From contig NZ_JAUYWA010000004.1 in assembly GCF_030689025.1 (NCBI RefSeq), positions 62,001-126,000 on the forward strand: a stretch of 64,000 nucleotides of DNA, read 5' to 3'. This document shows, piece after piece, positions 46,003 to 58,865 of the stretch (position 1 is the first letter of the stretch; every line of letters starts with the position of its first letter). A program made the position numbers and the translations under genes. The DNA is from Oceanobacter sp. 1_MG-2023. GTDB lineage: Bacteria; Pseudomonadota; Gammaproteobacteria; Pseudomonadales; Oceanobacteraceae. The notes under the pieces are model-generated. The model was not told where the DNA came from. It made no database searches and saw nothing but the letters and a program-made list of their open reading frames with translations.

Positions 46003-46917
46003 TTAGCGCGCTGGCAAGTACAGCAAGGGATCCACCGGCTTACCGTTTTTACGGACTTCAAAATGCAGTTTCACGCTGTCTGTGCCGGTAGAGCCAACCT
46101 CAGCAATCACCTCCCCGGCCTTGACCTGATCTTTTTCCTTAACCAGTATGCGGCTGGCGTGGGCATAGGCGCTGAGATAGGTTTCATCGTGCTTGATAAT
46201 CACCAGGTTGCCGTACCCCCGCAGTCCCTGACCGGCATACACCACGGTGCCTCCAGCGGCGGCAGACACCGATTCTCCCTGCACTCCTGCCAGATCAATC
46301 CCTTTATTGACGGGTTTTGAGGTCGAAAATTGAGCCAGTATCTTGCCAGGCACAGGCCAGCGCCACGCAGCACTGCTAACCGGTTCGGTGGTTACCGGTG
46401 TGACGACAATCGGTACCGGAGCAGTGGCAACAGGAGTGGTAGCAACAGGGCCGGAGACCACCGGTGTTGAGGGTGTTGAAACAACAGGTGTCGACGTAAC
46501 AGTGGTTGAAACGGCCGCTGGCGGAGCCGTCGGTGCAGAAATAACGGGGGCTGGTGCTGCAGGTGCCGGTTTACTGACGCTGGTAGAAGCAGACGATGGA
46601 TTACTCACGGCAACGGTCGATGACTTCGCTCGAACGTCAATTTTCTGACCCGGAAATATCGTATAGGGGCTGGAAATACCATTGGCTCTGGCCAGACCTT
46701 GATAATCCAGACCGTAACGCCAGGCAATGGAGTAGAGCGTGTCGCCTTTTCTAACGACATGATAGCCTGACGAATTATTGACGCTCCCGGTCGGCTGATA
46801 GATCGAGCCTTCAGAGCCGCCGAATTTTTCTTCGGTGGAAATAAAGCCGCTGCCTGAAGAGCAGCCAGCCAGTGTGCCAATAATCACGGCGACAATAATC
46901 ACAGTCAGGCGTTTCAT
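46003..46917 (-). CDS. nlpD: NlpD-type LysM/M23 lipoprotein
   Basis: 304 residues from the ATG at 46917, with AGGAA upstream and a lipobox (GTLAGC|SS). LysM domain YHVVRKGDTLYSIAWRYG...LARANGI (about 50-95), then a long Pro/Thr/Val/Ser linker (95-185), then a LytM/M23 domain. The first zinc motif reads NKGIDLAG instead of HxxxD, so the domain is catalytically degenerate as in E. coli NlpD, which activates the amidase AmiC at the septum. Confidence 0.95.
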   Translation of the reverse strand: MKRLTVIIVAVIIGTLAGCSSGSGFISTEEKFGGSEGSIYQPTGSVNNSSGYHVVRKGDTLYSIAWRYGLDYQGLARANGISSPYTIFPGQKIDVRAKSSTVAVSNPSSASTSVSKPAPAAPAPVISAPTAPPAAVSTTVTSTPVVSTPSTPVVSGPVATTPVATAPVPIVVTPVTTEPVSSAAWRWPVPGKILAQFSTSKPVNKGIDLAGVQGESVSAAAGGTVVYAGQGLRGYGNLVIIKHDETYLSAYAHASRILVKEKDQVKAGEVIAEVGSTGTDSVKLHFEVRKNGKPVDPLLYLPAR

Positions 46918-47059
46918 GGTGTTTCCTGATTGGTTGGTTCTTGACACCTTGGAGTGACAGATTTTCATTAGCAGGCGCACGTTGAACCAGTCTAACGACA
47001 CTATGTAATAATAGACCCTTAACCCCTGACGGCCGGTTCCGGCCATCAGCAAAGATGAG

Positions 47060-47965
47060 TCAGTCGGCATCACCTTGACGTTTGGCGATCCATTCAAGCA
47101 ACAGCACCGTCGCCAGCCCGGCCACCATCAACAACAGCGCCAGCAGTAAATCGGTACCGATATCTGGCAGAATATTCTGCTGATACACCGGCACTGTCTC
47201 TCCCTTGCTGTTCAGGCGGGTGGTCAGCGTTTCTTTCCAGGGCCAGACCTTGACCAGCGAGCCGATCATAAATCCCGTCAAAATCGCAAAGGTTGCCTCT
47301 CGCCAACCGGCCAGCAACCAGCTGAGAAAGCGGGAAAAACTCAACAGTCCGATCACGGCTCCAGCACCAAACAGAGCCATAATGCCCAGATCAAAACTTT
47401 TTAATGCCCCCAGAATCGGTTCGTACAACCCCATCAACAATAAAATAAAGCTGCCGGATATACCCGGCAAAATCATGGCACAGATAGCGATACTCCCCGC
47501 CAGAAAAACCACCAGCGGTGTGGCTTCAATCGAGGTTGGAGCGGCCATGCTGATCCAGCCTGCCACCACGGCTCCTGCCGCCAGTAATAACAGAGTGGGC
47601 GCATTCCATTGACGAATCTCACGGCCAACATGCACCACCGACGCGATAATCAAACCAAAAAAGAAAGCCCACAGCCAGACCGGGTAATGCACCAGCAAAT
47701 AATGAATGCCTTTGGCCAGGCTCAGAAGTGCAGTCAGCACCCCGGCTCCCAGAATAACCAGAAAGGTGCCATTGATATGCTGCCAGGCGGCTTTCGGGCC
47801 TTGCTTGAACAACAACCTCACCGCCTCGGCATCGACCTTGCGGATAGAACCCAGCAACTGATCATAAATACCGGTGACAAATGCGATCGTACCGCCAGAG
47901 ACGCCAGGAACCACATCGGCCGATCCCATCGCGATACCTTTCAGAAACAGCCAGAAGTGGTGCAT
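47060..47965 (-). CDS. DUF368 membrane protein (PopT-like undecaprenyl-phosphate translocase family)
   Basis: 301 residues with about eight to nine membrane helices. The N-terminal MGSADVVPGVSGGTIAFVTGIYD and the internal repeat CAMILPGISGSFILLLMGLYEPI are the DUF368 signature. Family members in other bacteria have been reported as translocases returning undecaprenyl phosphate to the cytoplasmic side for wall synthesis. It lies between pcm and nlpD, where E. coli has no gene. Assignment to the family is firm, function by homology. Confidence 0.9.
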   Translation of the reverse strand: MHHFWLFLKGIAMGSADVVPGVSGGTIAFVTGIYDQLLGSIRKVDAEAVRLLFKQGPKAAWQHINGTFLVILGAGVLTALLSLAKGIHYLLVHYPVWLWAFFFGLIIASVVHVGREIRQWNAPTLLLLAAGAVVAGWISMAAPTSIEATPLVVFLAGSIAICAMILPGISGSFILLLMGLYEPILGALKSFDLGIMALFGAGAVIGLLSFSRFLSWLLAGWREATFAILTGFMIGSLVKVWPWKETLTTRLNSKGETVPVYQQNILPDIGTDLLLALLLMVAGLATVLLLEWIAKRQGDAD

Positions 47966-47992
47966 GTAAAATCCTTGTTAACAAAGGGAAAA

Positions 47993-48628
47993 CTAACGCT
48001 GAATCCCGGACAGAAAAGGGACAAACAACACATCTTCCAGAATCTCAGTGACAAAGGTGTCACCATCACGGGTAATCAGAGTCAGTTTTTGCTGCTCACC
48101 CCCTACTGGAATCACCATCCGGCCACCATCGACCAGTTGTTCCTGTAGCGCACTGGGCACCTGTTCCGGGGCCGCGGCAACGATAATACCGTCAAACGGG
48201 CCTTTTTCTGGCAGTCCCCAGCTTCCATCCGATAATGAGCAATGGATATTACGGTATTCCAGTTCAGAAAGACGGTTTCTGGCACGAGAAAACAGTGGTT
48301 CTATGCGCTCAACACTGAAGAGATGATCCACCAGCGGTGACAAGACCGCCGCCTGATAACCACAGCCGGTTCCAACTTCCAGTACCCGCCCAAGACGTTG
48401 CTGATTACCCAGCAGGATTTCCGTCATCCGGGCCACGGTATAGGGCTGGCTGATGGTCTGACCATAACCAATGGGCAAGGCAGTGTCTTCATAGGCCCGA
48501 TGTGCCAGGGCTTCATCGATAAATACATGCCGTGGCGTTGACGCTATCACGCTGAGCACCTGCTCATTACTTACACCCGCTTCCCGTAAGCGCTGCACCA
48601 GCCGATTCCGGGTGCGCTGGGATGTCAT
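47993..48628 (-). CDS. pcm: Protein-L-isoaspartate O-methyltransferase
   Basis: 211 residues from the ATG at 48628 ([10 protein letters not shown], as in Pseudomonas); the frame extends upstream into surE but that part is not conserved. Substrate motif [22 protein letters not shown] motif [15 protein letters not shown] and C-terminal [10 protein letters not shown]. It repairs isoaspartyl residues in ageing proteins. It sits 43 bases after surE. Confidence 0.95.
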   Translation of the reverse strand: MTSQRTRNRLVQRLREAGVSNEQVLSVIASTPRHVFIDEALAHRAYEDTALPIGYGQTISQPYTVARMTEILLGNQQRLGRVLEVGTGCGYQAAVLSPLVDHLFSVERIEPLFSRARNRLSELEYRNIHCSLSDGSWGLPEKGPFDGIIVAAAPEQVPSALQEQLVDGGRMVIPVGGEQQKLTLITRDGDTFVTEILEDVLFVPFLSGIQR

Positions 48629-48671
48629 TCCTATTCCACTCAGTTGTTGCGTATCCAACCACCTATCTCCA

Positions 48672-49412
48672 TTAACCAAGCACTGATTGCATATGCTCCA
48701 GCACCGCATGCCGAGTCATGTCCATTTGAATCGGGGTAATCGAAACATACCCCGCTTCTATTGCAAAAAAATCGGTTTCCGGCCCGGCATCCGCGACAGC
48801 ACCAGCAGCAGAAATCCAGTAACACTCTTTACCCCGCGGATTGGTCGCCAACACCGGATTATCCGAACGGTAGCGATGACCCAACCGGGTTATCCGATGA
48901 CCTTTCAGTTCAGCGTATGGTCGATCCGGCACATTGATATTGATCACCGAGTGCGGAGGCAGCTGCAGCTGTTCCAGTTGGGGGAACAATGCCACCAGAA
49001 CACGGGCAGCAGTATCAAAATGCTGTTTGCCCACCAGGGAAATCGCAATCGGTGTCTTATCCAGAAAACGACCTTCCATCGCCGCTGCCACGGTGCCGGA
49101 ATACAATACGTCATCACCCAGGTTGGCCCCGGCATTGATGCCTGAAACCACCCGTTCACACTGATCGCGAAACAGGGCGTTGGTGCCCAGATGCACACAA
49201 TCCGTCGGTGTACCGTTAACGCAATAAAAGCCGTTTTCAAGTAATACCGGGTGTAACGGGCCATCCAGTGTCAGGGAATTACTGGCACCGCTGCGATCAC
49301 GATCCGGGGCAATCACCGATAACTCATGGCCGGCCTGTTGCAGATATTCCGCCAGAGTCCGTAACCCCGGTGCATGGGCACCATCGTCGTTGGAAAGCAT
49401 CAACCGGCTCAT
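48672..49412 (-). CDS. surE: 5'/3'-nucleotidase SurE
   Basis: 246 residues. Metal site [12 protein letters not shown] at the start, [13 protein letters not shown], and [26 protein letters not shown]. It dephosphorylates nucleotides and short polyphosphate in stationary phase. The start overlaps the truD stop by 4 bases; the block truD-surE-pcm-DUF368-nlpD-rpoS reads in one direction. Confidence 0.97.
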   Translation of the reverse strand: MSRLMLSNDDGAHAPGLRTLAEYLQQAGHELSVIAPDRDRSGASNSLTLDGPLHPVLLENGFYCVNGTPTDCVHLGTNALFRDQCERVVSGINAGANLGDDVLYSGTVAAAMEGRFLDKTPIAISLVGKQHFDTAARVLVALFPQLEQLQLPPHSVININVPDRPYAELKGHRITRLGHRYRSDNPVLATNPRGKECYWISAAGAVADAGPETDFFAIEAGYVSITPIQMDMTRHAVLEHMQSVLG

Positions 49413-50509
49413 GGGATTTCTCCTGCTGCTGTGGTGTCGATAACAGCCGCCGCCATACGGTCCGGCTCACGGACTGTCAGTACTTCTTGTAATAGTGACG
49501 TCGCATAATACCCGGCTCCCAGCGAAAAACAGACTCGCAATTGCAATGTCTCGTCATCACATTGCTGCCATTGCCAACTCATGCGCTCCGGTTTCACCAC
49601 CAGCGCTCGCCGCTCCTGGCTCAAGCCGCTGTGTTCCAGAGCATCCAGTACGTCGCTATAGGGAGCCAGGACTTTTGCTTCAAACGCCAGCGCCTCCTCC
49701 GTGGCCAGCGAACGGCCCCGCCCCCACATCGGTGCGGTCGTCTCACCGGCTGGAGTCAGGGGTTCGCCCAACATGGGCGTTGTCCAGTCACCGGCAACGA
49801 TTCGTGCTGCCACCACCTGATTAAACATCCAGGATCGAACAGCCGATAGATAAAGGCCTTTTTTATTGGCATTCCGTACCCGGATTTCACGGCGCAACAT
49901 GGCCACCCCCTGAGGCACATTCGCACCGCCATGACCAAAACGCTGGGCACCAAAATAGTTGGGGTAGCCCCGGTCACGAATAGCGGTCAGGTTGGCGTCA
50001 ATCGCTGCCTGGGATCCTTCGACCTCACGGAGCAATAATTCAAAACGGTTGCCCAGCAAATCACCCCGGCGTATTTTTTTCGAGTGGCGTTGCTGCTGCA
50101 TCACACGGAATTCATCGTGCTGCAGGGCCAGAAAGTCCGGCGTCTCTCCCTTGGGAAAATACACACTGAACCACTGGCGGGTGATCGCATAACGATCCTT
50201 GAGGCCGGCAAAACCGACATCCATATCGCGCACACCTGCGTAACGCGCCAGCTCCGACGCCACCCATGCGGTATTGGCTCCACGCTTTTCGACCCACAGC
50301 CAGATATGTTCACCTTCTCCCTGAGGCAAGGCCAGCGGCAGCTCATCAACGATAAAGTCCTCCGGCACCTGCTTGAGTATGCCGTGGGCAGCGGTGTCCG
50401 GTAAGGATGCAGGCCAACCAATGGGCCAGTGATGGTTCGCCGTGGTGACGTCAGGTTCTGCTGATGAAGCAGAAGCAGGAGCAGCAGTGCTATCGATGGA
50501 ATCAGTCAA
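49409..50509 (-). CDS. truD: tRNA pseudouridine(13) synthase
   Basis: 366 residues (E. coli 349); the extra length is a polar Ala/Ser/Thr-rich N-terminus. Catalytic motif VGFAGLKDRYAITRQWFSV near residue 105 with the aspartate. QQRHSKKIRRGDLLGNRF, PNYFGAQRFGHGGANVPQG and SLGAGYYATSLLQEVL are TruD-specific. It modifies U13 of tRNA-Glu. Overlaps surE by 4 bases. Confidence 0.97.
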   Translation of the reverse strand: MTDSIDSTAAPASASSAEPDVTTANHHWPIGWPASLPDTAAHGILKQVPEDFIVDELPLALPQGEGEHIWLWVEKRGANTAWVASELARYAGVRDMDVGFAGLKDRYAITRQWFSVYFPKGETPDFLALQHDEFRVMQQQRHSKKIRRGDLLGNRFELLLREVEGSQAAIDANLTAIRDRGYPNYFGAQRFGHGGANVPQGVAMLRREIRVRNANKKGLYLSAVRSWMFNQVVAARIVAGDWTTPMLGEPLTPAGETTAPMWGRGRSLATEEALAFEAKVLAPYSDVLDALEHSGLSQERRALVVKPERMSWQWQQCDDETLQLRVCFSLGAGYYATSLLQEVLTVREPDRMAAAVIDTTAAGEIP

Positions 50510-50612
50510 AGAATCAGTTACTCAGTTATCAGTTCTGGTAGCCACCGGGGCCAAACCAAAGAAGTTAAAACAGACGGTCGATTATATACTTGCCAACAGC
50601 CATAGCCGGAGA

Positions 50613-51092
50613 TTATCCGGGCAGCGCAAGAATCAGTGCCACAGCATGCACCGCAATGCCTTCCTTGCGGCCCACATACCCCAGCTTCTCGGTGGTTGTG
50701 GCTTTGACGTTGACATCATCCAGCCGCACATTCAGGTCTGCGGCAATCAATTGACGCATCCGGGCAATATGAGGCGCCATTTTCGGGGCCTGGGCAATAA
50801 TCGTAATATCCACATTGCCAATCCCATAACCTCGGTCAGCCAACAGACTCACCACGTGTTGCAACAGCAAGCGGCTGTCGGCACCGGCCCACTGTGCATC
50901 GGTATCCGGAAAATGCTGGCCAATATCCCCCAGGGCAGCAGCGCCCAGCAGTGCATCGGCTAACGCATGCAAGGCTACATCCCCATCCGAGTGCGCCTTG
51001 AGGCCCTGATGATAAGGAATCGTAACGCCTCCCAAGGTAATACAGTCACCGTCCTCAAACGCATGAACATCAAAACCGTGGCCAATTCTCAC
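50613..51092 (-). CDS. ispF: 2-C-methyl-D-erythritol 2,4-cyclodiphosphate synthase
   Basis: 159 residues. Zinc ligands in [11 protein letters not shown] and [46 protein letters not shown] at the end. Fifth step of the MEP isoprenoid pathway. The start overlaps ispD by 4 bases. Confidence 0.98.
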   Translation of the reverse strand: MRIGHGFDVHAFEDGDCITLGGVTIPYHQGLKAHSDGDVALHALADALLGAAALGDIGQHFPDTDAQWAGADSRLLLQHVVSLLADRGYGIGNVDITIIAQAPKMAPHIARMRQLIAADLNVRLDDVNVKATTTEKLGYVGRKEGIAVHAVALILALPG

Positions 51093-51820
51093 AACGCACC
51101 TCGTTTATTGATTGCCTGGTCAGACTCTGAGGTCTGCTGTAAATAAAAAGCCACCAATGCCAGATCGGCAGGACGAGTGACCTTGATGTTATCTGCCCGG
51201 CCTTCGACCAGCCTGGGCGCATACCCCAAGTGTTCAACGGCAGAGGCTTCATCGGTCACCGCCAGACCTTCAGCCCGGCAGTACTCCAGTGCCTGGATCA
51301 ATAACCCCAGCGGAAACACCTGTGGTGTCAGCGCATGCCAGAGCTGTTCCCGCTCCACCGTGGCGACAATATCGGCCTGCCCCTGGGCGTTGATCCGGCC
51401 ACGCTTCATGGTATCGCGGGTCGGGCTGGCCAGAATGGCACCGGGAAAACATAACGCTTCCAGCAAGGCGTCCAGATCACTGTGCTGCAGGCATGGACGG
51501 GCCACGTCATGCACCATCACCCAGTCATCTTCTGCTGCCAGTGTCTGCAAGGCGCGCAAGCCGTTTAATACCGAGTCACACCGCTCCGCTCCACCACAGG
51601 CACGCAGAATCCGCGCATCATCAGCAAATTCACTATCAGGCCAGTAAGGATCGTATTCAGACAGCACCAGCACCAGGCGTGTTATGCCCGGATAGGTCAG
51701 CAAGGTATCAAGGGTATAGTCCATCAGCAGGCGCTGATTCAGACGTAAATATTGTTTCGGGCGATCGGCCTGCATACGGCGGCCAACCCCTGCGGCAACA
51801 ACTAATGGCCAGGTCGTCAT
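51089..51820 (-). CDS. ispD: 2-C-methyl-D-erythritol 4-phosphate cytidylyltransferase
   Basis: 243 residues. CTP-binding start [32 protein letters not shown], and [12 protein letters not shown] with [16 protein letters not shown] at the end. Third MEP step. Overlaps ftsB upstream and ispF downstream by 4 bases each, so the three are translationally coupled. Confidence 0.97.
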   Translation of the reverse strand: MTTWPLVVAAGVGRRMQADRPKQYLRLNQRLLMDYTLDTLLTYPGITRLVLVLSEYDPYWPDSEFADDARILRACGGAERCDSVLNGLRALQTLAAEDDWVMVHDVARPCLQHSDLDALLEALCFPGAILASPTRDTMKRGRINAQGQADIVATVEREQLWHALTPQVFPLGLLIQALEYCRAEGLAVTDEASAVEHLGYAPRLVEGRADNIKVTRPADLALVAFYLQQTSESDQAINKRGAL

Positions 51821-52110
51821 GGTTGTGGCTCAACAAACAGGATCAGGGTTTCGCCATCTTGTACCAGACCAAGATCTTCACGGGCCTTTTCTTCGAGAAT
51901 GGCACTGCCATGGCGTAAATCGTCGACTTCCAGTGTTAACTGATCGTTACGGCCTTCCAGTACATCGATATCTTCGGCGATACGGTCAATCAGATGCGCC
52001 AGCGTCCGGCTGGCCAATATACCACTGTCATCCCACCAAATGCGGTACTGGAGCACCAGTACCAACAGGGTACCGGTGAATAACATGACTCGCTGGGTCG
52101 TAGTGCTCAT
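51817..52110 (-). CDS. ftsB: Cell division protein FtsB
   Basis: 97 residues: one N-terminal membrane helix (residues about 8-23), then a periplasmic coiled coil (LIDRIAEDIDVLEGRNDQLTLEVDDLRHG) with the FtsB ending REDLGLVQDGETLILF. It links FtsL and FtsQ in the divisome. Its place before ispD matches E. coli. A terminator separates it from eno. Confidence 0.93.
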   Translation of the reverse strand: MSTTTQRVMLFTGTLLVLVLQYRIWWDDSGILASRTLAHLIDRIAEDIDVLEGRNDQLTLEVDDLRHGSAILEEKAREDLGLVQDGETLILFVEPQP

Positions 52111-52133
52111 GGTATTTCCGGAAGTCAGGCGAA

Positions 52134-52160
52134 CAAAAACCGGGCAATCGCCCGGCTTTG
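52134..52160 (-). terminator. Terminator after eno
   Basis: Minus strand GCCGGGC-GATT-GCCCGGT then TTTT; stops eno transcripts before ftsB. Confidence 0.85.
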
Positions 52161-52179
52161 TTATTTGATCAGGTGTCGA

Positions 52180-55227
<3,048 letters not shown>

Positions 55228-55359
55228 TCACTTGAGATGGGAGGGCAGGTTAACAGATTCGGCAATTCGGGTAAATTTGTTTAGGCTCGTTCCTGGCAGT
55301 TAAGTCACGGTAATTTCCTGAACAACCCTGGAGTTGGCCGTTTTTACCCCGTTTAACCG

Positions 55360-55437
55360 CCCCTCCCGGCCTCCCCCTTTTCAGGAGGAAGAAATTTATT
55401 ACTCCCTCCCCTTGCCAAGGGGAGGGCTGAGGGGGAT
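55360..55437. repeat. GC-rich palindromic repeat element
   Basis: The core CCCTCCCCTTG-CC-AAGGGGAGGG (about 55403-55426) is a near-perfect palindrome followed by CTGAGGGGG, with a related CCCCTCCCGGCCTCCCCC block beside it. A similar CCCTCCCCTTGATAAGGGGG occurs at 63820-63840. This type of element is scattered between genes in many proteobacteria. Here it forms the last codons and stop of argP. Confidence 0.7.
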
Positions 55438-56322
55438 CAGGCAATCCCGCGCCGCAGCGACCACGGCTTCTCTTAATCCACGCATCACCGGGCTTTCGGT
55501 TTGCCAGTAGTGCCAGTACAGCACCACATCCAGATAGTAGCCGGGCACCATGTCCACCAGCGTGCCGTCTTCAAGATATTGGGTAACTTGCAGTTGCGGC
55601 ATCATGCCGTAGCCAAGGCCTTCCAGCGCCATACGCACAAAGCCTTCGGAGGTCGGTGAAATATGGTAACGCTGCGGCTCCGGTTGTTGCGGGCACAGCG
55701 CCTGCAAAAACCGGTGTTGCAGACGGTCGTCCTGGTTGAAGATCAGACAAGGCAATTGTGCCAGTGGCGGCTGCGGCATTAACAGCGGCTGCCCGGCCCC
55801 ATGCCGCGCTACAAAGTCGGGGCTGGCAAAGGCGCGGTAACGGAGGATGCCAAGTGGCTGTAATAACCCGCCATTCACCGGGGTATCAGCGGCGCAGATA
55901 CAGGCCATGACTTCGCCATTTTTCATCCGTCGCAAGCCAACGTCCTGATCGTCGACCAACAATTCAAAATCCATGCTGTGACTGTCTGGTGCGGCAGCCA
56001 GCGCCGGAACCAGCCAGGTATCCAGCGAGTCGGCATTAACCGCCAGCCGAATCCGCACCGACTGGCCTTGGTCGCCTTCGTCCAATAACAGGCCTTGTTC
56101 CAGCTGCTGCACCTGTTGCCGATGGTTGGCGAGGCGCTGTCCCAGTTCGGTAGGTTTGGGGGGTGTGGTGCGCAGCAAGACTGGCTGGCCGAGTTTGAAT
56201 TCCAGCTGGCGAATACGTTGGCTGACCGCCGATTGGCTGATGTTCAACCGTTGTGCTGCGCGTTCAAAGCCTCGGGTTTCGATCACTGCGACCAGCGCTT
56301 CCAGCGCACGATAGTCAATCAT
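55399..56322 (-). CDS. argP: LysR-family regulator ArgP
   Basis: 307 residues from the ATG at 56322 (E. coli ArgP 297). Winged helix LEALVAVIETRGFERAAQRLNISQSAVSQRIRQLE, then the LysR effector domain. GQPVLLRTTPPKPTELGQ is the ArgP-specific linker. It is divergent from a LysE-family exporter, the argP-argO arrangement. In E. coli ArgP senses lysine and arginine and activates argO. The last nine residues (PLSPPLGKGRE end) are encoded by a repeat element, so the natural C-terminus has been extended or replaced. Confidence 0.9.
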   Translation of the reverse strand: MIDYRALEALVAVIETRGFERAAQRLNISQSAVSQRIRQLEFKLGQPVLLRTTPPKPTELGQRLANHRQQVQQLEQGLLLDEGDQGQSVRIRLAVNADSLDTWLVPALAAAPDSHSMDFELLVDDQDVGLRRMKNGEVMACICAADTPVNGGLLQPLGILRYRAFASPDFVARHGAGQPLLMPQPPLAQLPCLIFNQDDRLQHRFLQALCPQQPEPQRYHISPTSEGFVRMALEGLGYGMMPQLQVTQYLEDGTLVDMVPGYYLDVVLYWHYWQTESPVMRGLREAVVAAARDCLIPLSPPLGKGRE

Positions 56323-56479
56323 AAGCTTCTCTAATATCTCATTAGATTTATGACTTGGACTTATATCAGTTCTCTCCTTACTCTGCCACGCATCTGCTCG
56401 CCCAATGCCGTCAGCGGTACAGCGATGGCGAAGCGAATTTCTCTGTGTGGCGTTTTTTGAGTACTGGAGCACCCTGCCT

Positions 56480-57097
56480 GTGTCTGATCTGTTATTGAGC
56501 CTGCAACCGGCCATCACCGGTTTTGCCATTACCACTGGGTTGATTGTGGCCATCGGCGCACAGAATGCCTGGGTGTTACAAAAAAGCCTGCGTGGCGAAA
56601 ACCCCTGGACGATTGCCGGTGTGTGTACCCTGCTGGATGCCTTGCTGGTGTCTGTGGGGGTGTTTGGGCTGGATTATATCCAGTCACTGCTCCCCTCTCT
56701 GGTGCCGGTGCTCACCTGGCTGGGAATTGCCCTGCTGCTGTGGTTGGCGTTGCAGGCCTTTGGCCGGGCGCTGCAAGGCGGCAATGGCCTGGTCGCGGCG
56801 GCGGCATCAGAGCCGGTCAGCCCGTGGCGCAGTGCCGGCCAGGTGATGGCGCTGTCGTTGATCAATCCCCATGTTTACCTCGATACCGTGGTGCTGATTG
56901 GCAGTGTCGGGGCACAGCAGAGTCATCCGGGGCTGTTTGTGGTGGGGGCTGCTTGCGGCTCGGCCAGCTGGTTTATCTTGCTGGTTGCCGGTGCCAAAAA
57001 GCTGCGGCCTCACTTGAGCTCTCCTTATCACTGGCAGGTGCTGGATGTGATTACCGGGGTGATTTTGCTACTGGTCGCCCTGACTCTGCTGCCCTGA
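56480..57097 (+). CDS. argO: LysE/ArgO-family amino-acid exporter
   Basis: 205 residues from a GTG at 56480; an ATG at 56405 would add 25 residues that do not look native. Six membrane helices. Family motifs GLIVAIGAQNAWVLQKSLRG near the N-terminus and LSLINPHVYLDTVVLIGS in the middle match LysE/ArgO, which export arginine and lysine. Divergent argP supports the call. Start-codon choice rests on family length (ArgO about 211). Confidence 0.9.
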   Translation: MSDLLLSLQPAITGFAITTGLIVAIGAQNAWVLQKSLRGENPWTIAGVCTLLDALLVSVGVFGLDYIQSLLPSLVPVLTWLGIALLLWLALQAFGRALQGGNGLVAAAASEPVSPWRSAGQVMALSLINPHVYLDTVVLIGSVGAQQSHPGLFVVGAACGSASWFILLVAGAKKLRPHLSSPYHWQVLDVITGVILLLVALTLLP

Positions 57098-57109
57098 CCC
57101 GAACAGCCG

Positions 57110-58843
57110 TTAGCCAACCAGTAATTGATGAGCAAGCAAAATCAGTAACAGCAATTCCAGCGCGGCGGCACTTTGCCAAAAAAGCACCGGATTACGCGCC
57201 ATCAGCGGCGGCCGTGTCTTGTTTAAAAAATTCTGGTTGGGGGTACGCAAGTCGTGCACAAATTCAAAGATATCCTCATAGCGTTTGTATGGATCGATGC
57301 ATGTCGCTTTCTGGATGGCGTCGTCTACCCAGGCCGGGACTTCCGTATGTTCATCGACCAGTATGCTGCGATAGCGTAGCCGTTTTTGAGCCGCAACCGA
57401 CTGGCAACGCGCCACTTCGACCCCGTAGGGAAATTGGCCAGTGAGCATATGATAGGCAAGCACGCCGAGAGAAAACTGGTCTGATTGCAGCTGCCCCCGT
57501 TGCCCCAAAAAGTATTCCGGGGCCATATACAGTGCGGTGCCGGGAAATTCATTGCTGTTATCCAATCCGATTTCTGCCAGCCCCCGGACAATGGTGGAGC
57601 CGAAGTCGATAATCATCAGCCGCCCTTCGGCATCGATCATCACATTGTCGGGCTTGATGTCCTGGTGCAGCATATCCAGCCGGTGAAACGCCCGTAAGCC
57701 ACGGGCAATCTGATCAATAATATGGCGGACTTGTTCCAAGGTTGGCCTGGGGTTGTCTTGCAGCCACTGCGTCAGGGTCTGGCCTTCAAAGTATCGGCTG
57801 GCGATATACAGGTATTGGCGCGGCTGCTCTGGCACATATGGCTGGATAACATGGGCATTCTGGATGCGTCTGGCAATCCACTCTTCCATCATCAGCCGCT
57901 CCAGATAACCGGCATCCTGTTGCAGCTCGCCGGATGGCAGTTTCAAGACCACCCGGTCGTTGCTTTGCAGGTGACGGGCCAGAAAGACGTGACTGCGGCT
58001 ACTGGTATGCAGGTTACGAATAATCCTGTAACCGTCGAAGGTCATGCCGGGTTCCAGCCCTGGTGGCAGAGCCAGGCGAGACATATCGTGCAGCAGCGAT
58101 GCCTGCTTGCGATCAGGGAGCGCCGTCACCCGGATTAGCTGGATACTCAGGTTGTCATCGCTGCCGTTATCCAGTGCTTGTCGGGCAATCAGGGTGGCGG
58201 CGTGATTCAAATCGTCCGGATATTGGTGGATGGTTGCGCGCAGGTATTCCGGGGTGACATATTCATACACCCCGTCGGTGGCAAGAATAAAGACATCGTT
58301 TGCTTGCAGGCTGGTGTGGCGGTAATCAATCTCGACCTGTTCGCTCATGCCAATGGCCCGCGCCAGATAGCTTTTCTCAGACGACTCCCAAAGGCGGTGA
58401 TCGCTGGTCAGCTGCTCCAGCGTCTGCTCTCTCAAGCGATAGATACGACTGTCACCAACATGGAACACATAGCCATCACACCCACGCAAAACCAGTGCGC
58501 TTAGCGTACAAACATAGCCCCGGTTGATATCAAACCGGAAATCACTGCGCTGGTTTTTTAAATACAGGCTGCCATTGATTGCCCGTATTACCTGTTCACC
58601 CGAATGTTGTGCCGTCCAGGCTTCCGAGGTTCGGTAATAGTCTTCCAGAAACGTATCAATGGCTGTTTGACTGGCAATATGGCTGACGTTACTGCTGCTG
58701 ATGCCATCAGCAATAGCGGCGCTGACACCCTTGAATGCCAACAGAGAAGGTGCCGGTGTCACCAGTCCCAGGCTGTCCTGGTTGCTGTTTTTAAGGCCTT
58801 TATCGGAATACTGGCCAGCAGCAATGCATAGGTCATGCGCCAT
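57110..58843 (-). CDS. PP2C phosphatase - Ser/Thr kinase fusion with C-terminal membrane anchor
   Basis: 577 residues. Residues about 8-245 are a PP2C-type phosphatase: YSDKGLKNSNQDSLG, AIADGISSS, HVGDSRIYRL, LATDGVYEYV and GSDDNLSIQLI keep the metal aspartates. Residues about 268-545 are a Hanks kinase: VVLKLPS lysine, LHQDIKPDNVMID catalytic loop (HQD in place of HRD), MIIDFGS and YMAPEYF. The glycine loop is degenerate. A C-terminal helix (ALELLLLILLAHQLLVG) anchors it. P. aeruginosa has a kinase gene (PA1782) among its nitrate/nitrite assimilation genes, and here it follows a formate/nitrite channel by 113 bases. Its target is unknown. Confidence 0.9.
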   Translation of the reverse strand: MAHDLCIAAGQYSDKGLKNSNQDSLGLVTPAPSLLAFKGVSAAIADGISSSNVSHIASQTAIDTFLEDYYRTSEAWTAQHSGEQVIRAINGSLYLKNQRSDFRFDINRGYVCTLSALVLRGCDGYVFHVGDSRIYRLREQTLEQLTSDHRLWESSEKSYLARAIGMSEQVEIDYRHTSLQANDVFILATDGVYEYVTPEYLRATIHQYPDDLNHAATLIARQALDNGSDDNLSIQLIRVTALPDRKQASLLHDMSRLALPPGLEPGMTFDGYRIIRNLHTSSRSHVFLARHLQSNDRVVLKLPSGELQQDAGYLERLMMEEWIARRIQNAHVIQPYVPEQPRQYLYIASRYFEGQTLTQWLQDNPRPTLEQVRHIIDQIARGLRAFHRLDMLHQDIKPDNVMIDAEGRLMIIDFGSTIVRGLAEIGLDNSNEFPGTALYMAPEYFLGQRGQLQSDQFSLGVLAYHMLTGQFPYGVEVARCQSVAAQKRLRYRSILVDEHTEVPAWVDDAIQKATCIDPYKRYEDIFEFVHDLRTPNQNFLNKTRPPLMARNPVLFWQSAAALELLLLILLAHQLLVG

Positions 58844-58865
58844 GCATGGAGTCCTTTTTATATTA

